Assembly (NCBI GenBank): GCA_963734395.1
Contig: CAVTGY010000003.1
Span: 434,001-498,000 of the forward strand
DNA length: 64,000 bases
Direction: 5' to 3'
Source: Bog-756 sp963734395
Lineage (GTDB): Bacteria > Actinomycetota > Acidimicrobiia > Acidimicrobiales > RAAP-2
Shown here: positions 36,273-46,877 of the stretch, in pieces
Layout: every line of letters starts with the position of its first letter
Numbering within the stretch: position 1 is the first letter of the stretch
The notes under the pieces: generated by a model
Seen by the model: the letters and a program-made list of their open reading frames with translations, nothing else
What the model was told of the DNA's origin: nothing
Databases searched by the model: none
Translations under genes and position numbers: made by a program

Positions 36273-37267
36273 CTACCCGACGGTGGTCCGATCGTTCCCC
36301 GCCTCACCGACCGGTGACGGCTCCGCCGGAGGTGGTTCATGCCGTTTGGCCACGACTTTGGCAATCCTCCGTTTGTCCATCTCGGACACACGGAGCTCCC
36401 AACCGTCGATGTCTAGCGATTCTGCCTCTTCCGGGATGTGTCCGAAGGCGTCGAAGAGGAACCCTCCGAGGGTCACGTACTCGCCCTCTGGCAGATTGAT
36501 GTCCAGCCGATCCCTCACGTCATCCACGCTCATCCGACCATCGACGAGCCATCGGATGGCGTCCACTCGAACCACTTCCGGCTCGTCGTCGGGGTCGAAC
36601 TCGTCGGGCAGGTCGCCGACCAGGGCCCCCAGCAGGTCCTTGACCGTCAGGACGCCCTCGATGCCACCGTGCTCGTCGACCACGACCGCAAAGGCCCGCC
36701 GCTGGCGGCGCATCTCGGCCAGCACCTCGAGCACCAGACCGGATTCGGGGACCAGAAACGGCTGGCGGAGCCGCCGCGAGATGTCGATGGGGTCGGGTGT
36801 GGGCTGCGAGGCGCTCTTGACCAGCATCGGGGCATTTCCGGCGGAGCCGTCGGAAGCACCGGGGCGGTCACCGTGGTACCGCCGCCGTTGTCGTCGGTGC
36901 CCCCCACCCTCCATCCGGCCCGGAACAGGTCGTTGACGAACAGCACCCCGATGAGGTCATCGAGGTTGTCCCCGCACACCGGAAAGCAGCTGTGACCCGA
37001 TTCGCGAACGGCCCGAGTGACCCCGTCGACCGTCAAGGGGATGGAGAGTGCCACCACGTCCACCCGTGGAGTCATCACCTCCCGCACGACGGTGTCGTGG
37101 AGATCGTGCAGGGCGTCGATGATGAACTGCTCCTGCGACTCGGCGCCGCCTTCGGCCCGCGACTCTAGGGCTTCTTTTTCACCACGACCCGGCGATGGGT
37201 GGCGAGCGGTCCGGCCCTCCCGGCCCGATGGAGCCTGCTCTTGTGCGTGGCGTCGGAAAACGGACAT
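36273..37267 (-). CDS. CBS-pair protein with CorC-type transporter-associated domain (one frameshift)
   Basis: About 331 residues, soluble like CorC: a lead-in QEQFIIDALHDLHDTVVREV, the CBS pair (VMTPRVDVVALSIPLTVDG to RAFAVVVDEHGGIEGVLTV) and a C-terminal CorC/HlyC domain (EGEYVTLGGFLFDAFGHIPE). The frame slips near 36840; one extra C in the coding strand joins TAPPG to NAPMLVKSASQ. Related proteins take part in magnesium/cobalt efflux or resistance. Lies downstream of the response regulator on the same strand, gap 31 bases. Confidence 0.82.
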
Positions 37268-37298
37268 CGTTCCGCGCTCAACTGTTCTGATCGAGCCG

Positions 37299-37733
37299 TC
37301 AAGCGCCGGCTGGGACGGGTGTGGACACGACCGAGAGCGGTTGGTAGGACTCGTCGTAGTAGGTGCCCCCTTCGAGGAGCGAGGTCAGCGCTCGCCGCAG
37401 GCGAATGGGATCGAGCGGCTTGATCAGCCAGCCTTCCGCCCCCGACCTCCGAGCCAGGAACACGTCGGGGCGCCGATCCAGAAGCATCAGCACCGGTACG
37501 TGCTCCAGCTTGCCGTACGAGGCTTCGAGCCGGAGCTCGAGGCACACGGCCATGCCGCCCATGTTCCCCATCTGCAGGTCGACCACGACCAGATCGGGGA
37601 GTGATTCGGTGACCTCGGCCATCACCTCCGGACCCGACCGGGCCTGCTCGACGGCGATGTCCGGACTCTGGGCGATGGCGGCAACCTCGGCCCTCACCGA
37701 CGGGGCGTCGCTGGCCACGAGGATGGTGCGCAC
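37299..37733 (-). CDS. stand-alone response regulator receiver domain
   Basis: 144 residues, receiver fold only. Phospho-acceptor Asp is in LVVVDLQMGNMGG and the conserved Lys in WLIKPLDPIRL, so it should be phosphorylatable. No output domain. Begins with GTG nine bases after the ArsA2 stop and is probably in the same transcript as the ArsA pair. No histidine kinase is encoded nearby. Confidence 0.85.
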   Translation of the reverse strand: MRTILVASDAPSVRAEVAAIAQSPDIAVEQARSGPEVMAEVTESLPDLVVVDLQMGNMGGMAVCLELRLEASYGKLEHVPVLMLLDRRPDVFLARRSGAEGWLIKPLDPIRLRRALTSLLEGGTYYDESYQPLSVVSTPVPAGA

Positions 37734-37742
37734 GCCCCAAGG

Positions 37743-38888
37743 TTAGCGCTCCGCGGCAGCGTCACTCTCCGCCACCGGCGATGCTGGTTCCGGCCGGGGG
37801 GTGCCGGTAAAGAGGAGATCGGCGATCGTCCCGAGGCCGTCCAGATCGTGGACATCGGTGTTCAACAGGGGAACTCGGTATACAGGCGCCGGGGCCACTT
37901 GGGACACCAGGTCGGCATACGCCTCCTCCTCGCGGTCAGAGGCCGCTGTATAGCCCCGGAGGTTGTCGATCAGCTGCTCCAACACGTCCGTTCGACCACC
38001 GGTACCGGCGGGCAGGGACTCCAACTGGGCATCCGTGGCGAATCGGGGTTGTACCCGATTGACCACCAGGGCGGTCACTGACATGTGCGACTCGGCAAGT
38101 TTGCCGGCGAAGTGGACGGCCTCGTCGACGGAATCAGGGCGTGGGGAAGCCACCAGGACGAAGGCCGTGTCTGGCTGGCCCAGCAGCTCCCTCACCCTGG
38201 TCGCCCGGGTCCGGAACCCCTCTTCCATTCCTTCGAAGGCCTGGAAGAACGACACCGCGTCGCGGACGATGTCCGCACCTGCCACCCGTGAGATGGTGCG
38301 GAGCAGCGCCTGGGCCGCCACCCCCATGAACTTGAGCCCGGCCCGGGTGGGCTTCATCAGGGCCTGGAAGATGCGGTTCTCCAGAAACCCGGTCAGTCGG
38401 CGGGGCGCGTCGAGGAAGTCCAGGGCGTTACGGGACGGGGGGGTGTCCACCACCACCAGATCGAATCCGTCCTCTTCGACCAGTTCGTAGAGCTTCTCCA
38501 TGGCCATGTACTCCTGGGTGCCGGAGAGGGTTCCGGTGAGGTTGGCGTAGATACGGTTGACCTTGATGTCCTCGACCTGCTCGTCGCTGTGTGAATAGCG
38601 CTGGATCAGGTCGTCGAAGGTCCCCTTCGGATCCAGCATCAGCGCGTGGAGCTCGCCGGCCCAGGGGCCTTCGATCCGGGAGGGCTTGTTGGTCAGCGAA
38701 TCCAGTCCCAGCGCATTGGCCAGTCGGCGTGCGGGATCGATGGTCACCACGCACACGCAGCGACCCAGGCGCGCAGCCTGCAGGGCGATGGCGGCAGCGG
38801 TGGTGGTCTTCCCCACCCCTCCGGAACCGCAACAGATGATGATCGATCGTTCGAGGACCACCTCGTCGATGGACGGCGGCAGCGTCAT
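37743..38888 (-). CDS. ArsA/Get3-like ATPase (second of a pair)
   Basis: 381 residues, deviant Walker A CCGSGGVGKTTTAAA, switch I VVTIDPARRLANALG and LVVVDTPPSRNALDFL. Close in layout to the paired anion-transporter ATPases that neighbour whiB4 in mycobacteria (Rv3679/Rv3680). ATG 38888 overlaps the expected TGA of the first ATPase. No arsenite pump is nearby, so a role other than arsenic transport (for example client targeting or a chaperone) is more likely. Intact. Confidence 0.88.
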   Translation of the reverse strand: MTLPPSIDEVVLERSIIICCGSGGVGKTTTAAAIALQAARLGRCVCVVTIDPARRLANALGLDSLTNKPSRIEGPWAGELHALMLDPKGTFDDLIQRYSHSDEQVEDIKVNRIYANLTGTLSGTQEYMAMEKLYELVEEDGFDLVVVDTPPSRNALDFLDAPRRLTGFLENRIFQALMKPTRAGLKFMGVAAQALLRTISRVAGADIVRDAVSFFQAFEGMEEGFRTRATRVRELLGQPDTAFVLVASPRPDSVDEAVHFAGKLAESHMSVTALVVNRVQPRFATDAQLESLPAGTGGRTDVLEQLIDNLRGYTAASDREEEAYADLVSQVAPAPVYRVPLLNTDVHDLDGLGTIADLLFTGTPRPEPASPVAESDAAAER

Positions 38889-39906
38889 CGGGGCACGCCG
38901 GCCGGATCCTGAAGCGACTCCACCCCCATCTTCGAGCGCCGCGCTGAGGAAGTCGAGCTCGTTCGGGCCGATGGCGGCGGCGAAGACGAAAGGCACCCGA
39001 AGCTGGGGAAGGGGAAGCTCGCGGGCCAGTCGGGCCAGCTGGTCCTCTTGGAGCTCCTGGCGGGTGAGACGGAACCGCCGGGCCCGGTCGAGGGCGGACG
39101 CGACGTCCGGTGCGAGCGATACCCCGGCCCGCTCGGCTGCCGTTCGAGCCGGGACGGCGAGTCCCTCGGTAGGCGGGTAGCACCCGTTGACGATCACCGG
39201 TCCGAGGACGACGCCCACCTTGTCCTCGAGCTGGTACGCCGCCTCGATCACCTCGTTGACCGGCATCTCCTCGGGCAGGGTGACCAGGGCGACCTGGCAT
39301 CGGGACTGGATCGGACAGCATCGCCACGACGTCGGCTGCCTGGGTGCGGATGGGACCTCCCCTGGCCGCATCGAGCAATCCGCCCGCCGATGAGAGGAAG
39401 GTCATGGTGTGACCGGTGGCCGGTGCGTCGACCAGCACCAGATCGGCGATGTGGTTGCGCTCGATCTGCTTGACCTTCCCCAGGACCAGGACGTCCCTGA
39501 TGCCGGGAATGGCCCCTGCCACCAGGTCGATGATTCCCGAGGACATGAGCCGCTTGGACACCCGCCTCATCCCGTGGTCGGCCAGGTACTCGAGCAGGGC
39601 GTCATCCGGGGTGATGGTCCGGGCCCGCACCGTGCCGGCACGGACCGCGGTGCCGGCGTTCTCGTCGTCCTCGCCGACGGCGGTCGCCCCGGCCGCCTTG
39701 AGCACGGCCCCGGCGTAGTCGAGGGGAGCCTCGCTGCCGAACGCGGTGGCCACCCCCGGGCGCCCTTCGAGCTCGATCACCAGCACCGAAAGCCCAGCCT
39801 GGGCGGCCAGATGGGCAAGGGCTGCCACCATGGTCGTCTTGCCGACGCCGCCCTTGCCGGCCACGATCAGGACCCGGCTCTGGCTACAGAAAGCGCTGAC
39901 GTCCAT
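38885..39906 (-). CDS. ArsA/Get3-like ATPase (first of a pair, two frameshifts)
   Basis: About 340 residues. Walker A is VAGKGGVGKTTMVAA, followed by VLVIELEGRPGVATAF and LVLVDAPATGHTMTFLSSAG. One extra base near 39307 separates MLSD from QVALVTLPEEMPVNEV. At C5 38923-38927 the literal frame runs straight into the second ATPase; with one base less it ends GVPR at TGA 38885-38887, giving the ATGA overlap seen in related pairs. Start ATG 39906 has no ribosome site. Divergent from whiB, 217 bases away. Confidence 0.82.
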
Positions 39907-40122
39907 GACGGTTAGGAGCGTAGTGTCCGCCTCACCTGCCGCTGCCCATCGCACCGGCCGACCGGCCCGGACGGGTGTGGCGGCCACCGGCAGTGCCGAG
40001 GCGGTCCGATCCGGTGACAAGTACCTGAGAAATCCTGGTCAGACCCCTTGTTTCCGGCTAGCGGGACGAGTACGTTCGCTTGCTGGAGGAAGCCAACGGG
40101 CGCGAAGGGGGAGTAAGGATCA

Positions 40123-40380
40123 GTGGAGCAAGCGCTTGACACGTGGCAGCTGAAAGCGTCGTGTCGTGGACCGCAGGCGGAGATCTTCTTCCCGCCCGCC
40201 CACGCCGAACGCAAGGATGAGAAGATTCAGAGGGAGGACCGGGCGAAATCGATCTGTCGGACCTGCGCGGTGCGGGCGGAGTGTCTCGACTACGCCATTC
40301 GCATCCACGAACCACACGGCATCTGGGGCGGCATGAACGAGATGGAGCGGAAGCAGATCGCCGATCGCCGAGCCGGCTGA
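40123..40380 (+). CDS. WhiB-family iron-sulfur regulator
   Basis: 85 residues. The four cluster cysteines are C14, C45, C48 and C54 (CRTC then C), followed by the GIWGGM turn and a basic ERKQIADRR tail for DNA contact. WhiB proteins hold a redox- or NO-sensitive [4Fe-4S] cluster and bind the principal sigma factor; they occur only in actinobacteria and their phages. GTG 40123 is behind GGGGGAGTAAGG. Adjacent to the ArsA pair, an arrangement also seen around mycobacterial whiB4, although here the genes diverge. Confidence 0.93.
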   Translation: MEQALDTWQLKASCRGPQAEIFFPPAHAERKDEKIQREDRAKSICRTCAVRAECLDYAIRIHEPHGIWGGMNEMERKQIADRRAG

Positions 40381-40426
40381 GCCGGAGCTAGACCGGCCTC
40401 GATTCGCACACCCACACGGGTACAGG

Positions 40427-41364
40427 TCACCCGATCCCCAGGGCCTGCGCGGCCGACCGCACTCCTCTACTCGTGCACACCGACGCCGGCTGCCCATCGG
40501 TTGCTCTGCAGATTCCGGCCGTCAGGTAGTTGGCCGAGGCCACGATGGCCTGGGTGGACGGGTCGGCGGTCTGATCGAGCGCACCGGCAATGGCCGATTG
40601 CGACTGACCCACGATCACCGCCGGACTGAACCCGGAGGTGGAGGCGACCATGGTGTTGTCGATGTCCACAAAGGGGTAGGACCCCGATCCCCTTCCGGTT
40701 CCAGGAGCGGTGTCGTAGCGGGCCAGGAGCGCCGATTGGCCGGGGGTGAGTGTGGCGATACGGGAGAAGGCGCCCTGGGCGTTGACGGCGTCGGAGTACG
40801 AGCTCGACGCCGGTGAAGCTGACATATCGACTGGTATAGGTCGTACCCACGAAACTGAAGGTCTGGATGTTCGGGAACACCGAGAGTTTGCGCCGACTGC
40901 ATGTTGGTGAGGGTGGCGAAGTGCCCGAACCGGGACAGCGCCACGATCAGCGGCCATCGTTGCGCACCACAGAACGGGCAGAACTCAGCGCCGATGAAGA
41001 GGACTTCGGGTTTTCCCCTCGCGTTGAGCGGCGGCTGACCCTCGAGCACGGTAGGCGCGACCAGAGGAGTCATCGGCGCGTCGACCCCGATGGTGTCGAA
41101 GACCGAGCCGGGAATTCGGGTGACCTCGGCGACCACGCTGCCCGAGGTGGTGGCCCGGCGCACCACGCCGAGCGAATCCGAAGGCCCGGTCAGTGCGTAG
41201 ACCACCAGGGCGACGACGCCGACCAGGATGATCGCAACGGCACCCCAGGCGAAGCGTGCCGTCCGATTGGGTGGAAATCCTCTGGTTGATCTGACTCTGC
41301 CTGGCTGGCGGGCGTGCTCATGGCGGTCGGTGGTGTCGGCTCGATCCGAACCTGGGTCGGTCAC
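40427..41364 (-). CDS. DUF929 thioredoxin-like membrane-anchored protein (two frameshifts)
   Basis: About 312 residues: cytoplasmic basic start, one helix (FAWGAVAIILVGVVALVVYAL), then an extracytoplasmic thioredoxin-like domain with FIGAEFCPFCGAQRW (CPFC) and a C-terminal Cys pair spaced CX10C (ICRATDGQPASVC). Breaks at CC 40880-40881 and at 40799 are each one extra base; corrected text reads TLVFPNIQTFSF and ELYSDAVNAQG. Same layout as the protein at 41911-42994, with VKOR between them. Probably a disulfide donor or isomerase outside the membrane. Confidence 0.8.
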
Positions 41365-41434
41365 GGGGTGGTCCGGATGCGACTAGTCCCCTGCGTAGGA
41401 CTGTTGGTGCCCGCCATCGGCGACCGCGCCGTAG

Positions 41435-41872
41435 TCAGGAGCCGAGCACGATCGGGGACGCAGTCACGATGACGACGAAGAGGACGAAGGTGATCAGGTG
41501 CACCGAGGAGCACCACAGGCAGATGGCGTGGATGATGAAGAGCTCGGCAATCAACAGGTAGATGATCATCCCCACGCCGGTGATCGACAGGATGAGTCTG
41601 GCCAGATGTATCCGTCGGTCTGCTGATCGCCAAGCGACCGGCAGGCACAGCGCGATCATCGGGATGAAGAAGGCCAGGCCGAGCATGGCGACCGGTATCC
41701 CGAACACGTAGGACTGGGGGCTGGTGGTGACCTTTTCGCAGTTGATGGTGGCGTTGGCTGAACAGATCAGTGCGACCTTGTCGAAGTGGGTGATGGTCAG
41801 ATAGATGGACACCCCCATTCCGGCGATGCTCAGAAGCAGGGTGGTGATGGGCTGCCATCGGATGGCGGGCAC
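41435..41872 (-). CDS. vitamin K epoxide reductase (VKOR) family protein
   Basis: 145 residues with four membrane helices. Loop cysteines CSANATINC and the quinone-side pair CLWC are complete, as in bacterial VKOR that reoxidises DsbA-like partners with quinone. Start GTG 41872 is the only initiation codon between the preceding stop (41911) and the first helix. No fused thioredoxin domain, but a CPYC and a CPFC thioredoxin-like protein flank it on the same strand. The end at 41435 may be slightly early: another frame continues to a GTGA overlap with the next gene. Confidence 0.9.
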   Translation of the reverse strand: MPAIRWQPITTLLLSIAGMGVSIYLTITHFDKVALICSANATINCEKVTTSPQSYVFGIPVAMLGLAFFIPMIALCLPVAWRSADRRIHLARLILSITGVGMIIYLLIAELFIIHAICLWCSSVHLITFVLFVVIVTASPIVLGS

Positions 41873-41910
41873 GATCGGACTCGGAGTTCTGATCGGGTCG
41901 GGCGCTCGGC

Positions 41911-42994
41911 TCAGCTCGAGGGCAGCTTGAGGGCCTTGGCCGCGGCCATGACCCCCGGACTGTCGCAGACCGAAGCCGGCGCCCCCTTGCTGCTGGCGCA
42001 GATGGACGCGGAGATGTAGTTGGCGGTGGTCACGATGGCCTGGGTGGCGGGATTGTCGGGATTGGAGAGCCCGCTGGCGATCTCCGACCAGGTCAGGCCG
42101 GCCAGAACGGTGGGGTCGTAGCTCGGCCCCCCGATGATGGCCAGATTGTTGATGCTCACGAAGGGAAACCCGATCTGCCCGTTGGATCCGGGGAGATAGG
42201 TCGGACTCTCGTACTTGGTGACGTCGGCGTACTCCTGCTTTGGTGGGCATCATCAGCGGGTTGTAGTAGCCGCTGGCGTTGGGCACGTTGCTGACCGCTT
42301 CGATGCCGTTGAAGGTGATGTAGGGGCTGGAGAAGGTGGCGCCGTAGTAGCTGAAGGTGTTGGTCTCGGCGTCGACGTCAGTATGGGAGGAGGCGGTGAT
42401 CTTGAGATTGGACCAGGTGCCGAACCGGGAAAGCGCGGCGGTCATCGCCCACCGCTCCGCCGCGCAGTACGGGCAGTACTCCGCGCCGTAATACAGCATT
42501 GCCGGTGTCTGGCCGTCTATGGTCAGCGGCGGCTGACCGTGCAGGATGGTAGGTGGCGATACCTGCACGGTCGGTGAGGTCACGCCGACCTGGTTGTAGA
42601 CCGACTCGGGAATGTTGGTGACATCGTGGACGACGTTCGCCGGGGCCGGTGTCACCGGCGTGTACGCGAGGTTGTTCGAACTCCCACCGCCGGTGACCTT
42701 GACGATCACCAGCACGGCGATGACCACGATGACCAGGCCGACCGCGCTCCAGGCGATGACGGTCCCGGATATCCGGCGGGGGGCGGACTGGGCGGCGGGC
42801 TTGGACCCCGGACGAGGCGTATTGCCGCCCTTGGTACCGCCCGCGGTCTTCTTGGCGGTTGGCGACTTGGTGGCCACCGGACGGCTCTGGGCCTTGCTCC
42901 GATCCTTGGCGCTCTGGCCCGATGGGCCGGTCGCCGGGCCCGGTGGTTTGGGCTTGTTCCCTCCGGTAGTGGGTGTGTTCTGTTCCCGTGCCAT
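41911..42994 (-). CDS. DUF929 thioredoxin-like membrane-anchored protein (one frameshift)
   Basis: About 360 residues: a 75-residue basic, Pro/Lys-rich cytoplasmic tail, one helix (VIAWSAVGLVIVVIAVLVIV), then a domain with YYGAEYCPYCAAERW and a C-terminal ICASSKGAPASVC (CX10C). One extra A at 42239-42241 (plus-strand TTT) breaks the frame; without it the text reads PTKQEYADVTKYESPTYLP. Upstream partner of VKOR in a three-gene unit. Confidence 0.82.
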
Positions 42995-43206
42995 GGTCTG
43001 CGCATGTCCCCGATTCGTGTACGTGTCGAAGTGAGCGTAACTGGTCAGCCTGGGCTGTTGGAGTCGCCGGGCCTGCCGGGCCATCTCTGGAGCACGGGAG
43101 GAGCCGATCGAGCCCAGTCGTGGGCGGCAGGTGTGACGCTTGCCGACCTGCCCGGATGGTGAGGTATCAGACCGCCGGGTCGGTTGGGTGCGTACACTTT
43201 TCGGCC

Positions 43207-44210
43207 ATGTCGGGTGATGCCGTGTCGGAGGCAGACGCTGACCGCGCCCACCCGCACGGAGTCGGTCGCTCCGCCGGCCCAGGACTCGGGTTGTCCAGCG
43301 TCGCCGACCTGCGGGCAGGCGTCGTGTGGGAGTCGGTGGCCGTGGAGGGGCATCAGGTCCGCTACGGGGTTGTCGGCACCGGTCCCACCGCCCTCTTCCT
43401 TCATGGCTGGGGATTGCGGCCCAATGCCTACCGTCGGCCCATCGAGGCGATGGCCGCCGCCGGGTGCCGGGTCTATGCGCCCGCCCTCCCCGGGTTCGGA
43501 CGCACCCACGAGCTCGATCCCGATCGTCGCACGTTCGCCGGCTATGCCCAGTGGGTCGGTGACTTCCTCGACGCGGTGGGCGAGCGGGAGGCCGCGCTGG
43601 TGGCCGGCCACTCGTTCGGCGGGGGAGTGGCAACCGCCTTCGTCCACGATCAGCCCGCACGTGCGTCAGCCCTGTTGTTGGTGAACGCCATCGGTAGCCC
43701 TACCTGGGCGCACTTTCCCGGCGAGGTCCGCACCACGATGCAACGACCGGTGTGGGACTGGGGACGTCACATGGGGACCGACCTTCTCCATTCACCGAAG
43801 CTGATCCGTGTGCTCCCGACGCTGCTCGAGGACTTCATCCCCAACCTCATCGACAACCCCCTGGGAATGTTCCGGACCGGTGAGTTCATCCGCCGGGCCG
43901 ACCTGGTGCCTGAGGTGAAGGCGATCGCCGAAGGAGGGATACCGGTCACCGTGGCCTGGTCGGATCGCGATCGGCTGGTGTCCCGCTCGGCCTTTGACGA
44001 GCTCCGGCACGCCGCCGGCGTCGCCGGGGTGGTGATCGAAGGTTCCCATACCTGGTTGATCGCCGAACCCGATCGCTTCGGCGAGTTGGCGATCAGCGCC
44101 CTGGTCGACTCGGGGGCACTCACCGCACGCTCGTCAATGCCGCCAGTTGTTCACGCCACCTCGACGACGGGGATCGACCATTGGGGGTCGGCGGTAGCCT
44201 CATCCCGTGA
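43207..44210 (+). CDS. alpha/beta hydrolase (3' end uncertain)
   Basis: About 330 residues. Oxyanion motif LFLHGWG, nucleophile elbow VAGHSFGGGVA, acid in VAWSDRDRLVS, histidine in EGSHTWLI. The literal frame shows no stop and runs antisensibly through the Nudix gene, so a one-base slip near 44130 is likely; one alternative frame ends at TGA 44208-44210, overlapping the GTG of the next gene. Substrate unknown. Confidence 0.75.
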
Positions 44211-45114
44211 TCCCCCGCGACGCCGCCACGGTGATGTTGATCCGCGACGTGCGCGACGACGACGGCACGGCCATCGAGGTGTGCATGCTCCGCCGCAACC
44301 TGACCTCCGAATTCGTGGCCGGGGTCTACGTGTTCCCCGGGGGGTCGGTCGATCCCGACGATCGGGGACCGGCGGTCGAGGAACTGTGCCGGGGACGAAC
44401 CGATGCCGAGGCCAGCGCCATCCTCGGGATCGGTTCGGGAGGCCTGGCCTTCTGGGTGGCCGCCCTGCGGGAGTGCTTCGAGGAGGCCGGCGTGCTGCTG
44501 GCCGAGCCGGTGGTCCGGGTGCCCGGGTCACGGCGCTCTGCTCGACACCAGCGAACCGACGGTGGCCCGGCGCTTCGCCCGCCATCGGGACGCGCTCAAT
44601 GAGGGAACGACCAACCTGCTCGAGGTGTGTCGCCAAGAAGGACTGCGCCTGGCAGCCGACGCCGTCTTCTACGTCAGCCATTGGATCACGCCCGAGCTGT
44701 CCCCACGCCGGTATGACACCCGGTTCTTCATCACCGCCGCCCCCACCGGGGCAGATCGCCCGTCACGACGACGGGGAGACCATCGCCACCATCTGGGTCC
44801 GCCCGGCCGAGGCGTTGGCCCGCCAGGCCCGTGGCGAGATCGAGCTCCTGCCGCCGACCATCGCCAATCTGAGCAGCATCCAGGGGTTTCGATCGACCGA
44901 CGAGGTGATGGCCTGGGCCAGTCGGATCACCGATGTGCCCGACCGTGCTGCCCGTCGTTCTCGTCGAGGACGGCCGGGTGCTGGTGCTCCGGCCGGGTGA
45001 CCCGGGCTACGAAGAGGCCTTGGAGGCCCGACGGGCGACGGGATGTGGCCGATCGAGGACGACCTGGCCGATGAGGTCGGGGAGGTGTGGGGACCGAGGG
45101 CGGGAACCGCCTGA
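44207..45114 (+). CDS. Nudix hydrolase (several frameshifts)
   Basis: About 300 residues. The Nudix box is split in the way of the NUDT7/NUDT19 group: GVYVFPGGSVDPDD then ALRECFEEAGVLLAE. C-terminal half includes RFFITAAP, ARHDDGETIATIWVRPAEAL and LPPTIANLSSI. One-base breaks near 44525, 44755 and 44945 and a missing base near 45037; the corrected end is WPIEDDLADEVGEVWG at TGA 45112. Substrates in this group are CoA or similar nucleotides. Overlaps the hydrolase in front by four bases in the corrected reading. Confidence 0.75.
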
Positions 45115-45127
45115 GCGACCGGTCCGG

Positions 45128-46339
45128 TCACTGACCGGTGGTCGTACCGGCTCTGCACCGCTTCCTCCACCCGGTCGAGGAGTCGCGCGCTGCATCCTTC
45201 CATCGCCACCACCGGCGCGATGGTGGTGATCATCGATTCGGCGATGCGGTCGAACACCTCGGCGAGCGGGTGACCCTGGTCGAGCGCCACCGGTGTTCCC
45301 GCGTCGCCACCGGCGGCCACCGCCGGGTGCAGCGGGATCTGGCCGATCAACGGAACGCCCACCTCGTCGGCCAAGCGGGCGCCGCCACCGGTACCGAACA
45401 GCGCATAGGAGGTGCCGTGCTCACAGGTGAAGTCGCTCATGTTCTCGATCACCCCGGCCACCCGCAGGTATCCCTTGCGAGCCATGTCCGCGGTCCGCGC
45501 CGCCACCTTCTGGGCAGCCACCGGGGGCGTGGTCACCACGATGACCTCGGTCCTCGGGACCATCCGGGCCAGACCCATCTGGATGTCGCCGGTGCCCGGA
45601 GGCATGTCGATGAGCAGGTAGTCGAGGTCACCCCAGTGGACATCCTCGAGGAAGTGCTGCACGGCTCGATTGAGGATGAGCCCGCGCCACATGACGGCGC
45701 TGTCCTCCTCGGCGAGGAATCCCATCGAGAGCACCCGGATGACCCCGTCGCCGATCCGCCGTTCGAGCGGCACCATCTTCTTGTCCCGGGCCTCCACGTC
45801 GCCCTGCATTCCGAGCAGTCGGGGGACGGAGAACCCCCAGATGTCGGCATCGAGGACTCCCACGGTCAGTCCCCGACGGGCCAGGGCCACCGCCAGGTTG
45901 ACGGTGATCGAGCTCTTGCCCACGCCGCCCTTGCCCGAAGCCACGGCGATCACCCGGGCCGAGTCGGGGATGTCGGTCTTCGGTCGCCGGGTCCCTGGCC
46001 AGCAGGCGGGCCCGGGACATCACCGCCTTGCGCTGCTCGGCGTCCATCACCCCGGTGGTCACCGACACCTCTTCCACCCCGGGCAGCGCCTGGAGGTGGG
46101 TCGTCACGTCGTTGCGGATCTGGGTGCGGAGAGGGCAGCCGACCACGGTGAGGGCGACTTCCACCTCGACCGACCCCTGCTCGGCGATGCGGACCGCGGT
46201 GACCATGCCCAGCTCGACGATGTCGGCACCCAGCTCGGGGTCGACGACATTGGCCAGGGCGGCAAGGATCCGCTCCTCGGTCAGCGCGGGGTCCTCGGCC
46301 GCTGGCGCGGCCGGAGGCAGAGGAGTCGAACCTGGTCAC
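45128..46339 (-). CDS. Mrp/NBP35-type ATP-binding protein, Fe-S cluster carrier (frameshifts)
   Basis: N-terminal DUF59/MIP18 domain (ANVVDPELGADIVELGMV) followed by the P-loop ATPase (VIAVASGKGGVGKSSITVNL, LDADIWGFSVPRLLG, YLLIDMPPGTGDIQM). Acts in loading Fe-S clusters onto targets. One-base breaks near 45975 (PATKTDIPDSARVIAV restored) and near 46300; the literal 3' end also runs on and with one slip stops at 45128. GTG 46339 is the most plausible start. Divergent from the A-type carrier at 46512, a sensible partner. Confidence 0.82.
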
Positions 46340-46511
46340 TCGGGCAATTCTACCGGGCGACCCCGGTCGGCCACCCGATGCCATGTACCGCTGGCGGCGT
46401 GGCGCGGGTACGCTTGTGGGCTGAGAGCCCGCAGGTGTCGCAGGTCGAATGCCCAGACCGGAGGGTAGTCGTGCATCGAAGGTCTCGCCTTTGTGATCAG
46501 GAGGAGTGCCC

Positions 46512-46877
46512 GTGAGTGCCACCATGCAGAACGTCAGCATCGGGAAGAAGCCCAATCCGGTCACGCTGACCGAGGCCGCCTCGGTCAAGGTGGCCGAGCT
46601 CCTGGCTCAGGAGGAGATCGACGGGCTGGCCCTCCGGGTGGCAGTCCGGCCCGGGGGCTGTTCCGGGTTCAGCTACGAGATGTTCTTCGACGCCGACGTG
46701 GCCGAGGACGATGTGGTGCGCGAGTTCGGGAAGGTCAAGGTGGTGGTCGACGCCACCAGTGCCGATCTGTTGAGGGGATCGACCCTCGACTTCAGCGATG
46801 GGTTGTCGGAGGCCGGCTTCCATGTCACCAACCCGAACGCCACCCGTACCTGCGGCTGCGGTTCTTCCTTCAGCTGA
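46512..46877 (+). CDS. A-type iron-sulfur carrier (ErpA/IscA family)
   Basis: 121 residues with the three conserved cysteines, one in GGCSGFSYEM and two in RTCGCGSSFS at the end. Delivers Fe-S clusters to apoproteins. GTG 46512 is seven bases after AGGAGG; the upstream GTG 46506 is too close. Divergent from Mrp and directly upstream of a [2Fe-2S] molybdenum enzyme component, a suitable client. Intact. Confidence 0.92.
   Translation: MSATMQNVSIGKKPNPVTLTEAASVKVAELLAQEEIDGLALRVAVRPGGCSGFSYEMFFDADVAEDDVVREFGKVKVVVDATSADLLRGSTLDFSDGLSEAGFHVTNPNATRTCGCGSSFS

Noticed and set aside
42973..45000. 675-codon plus-strand frame covering the hydrolase and Nudix genes
   Set aside because: Only its first half matches a family; the second half is a shadow of the Nudix gene. 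A frame slip removed the hydrolase stop.
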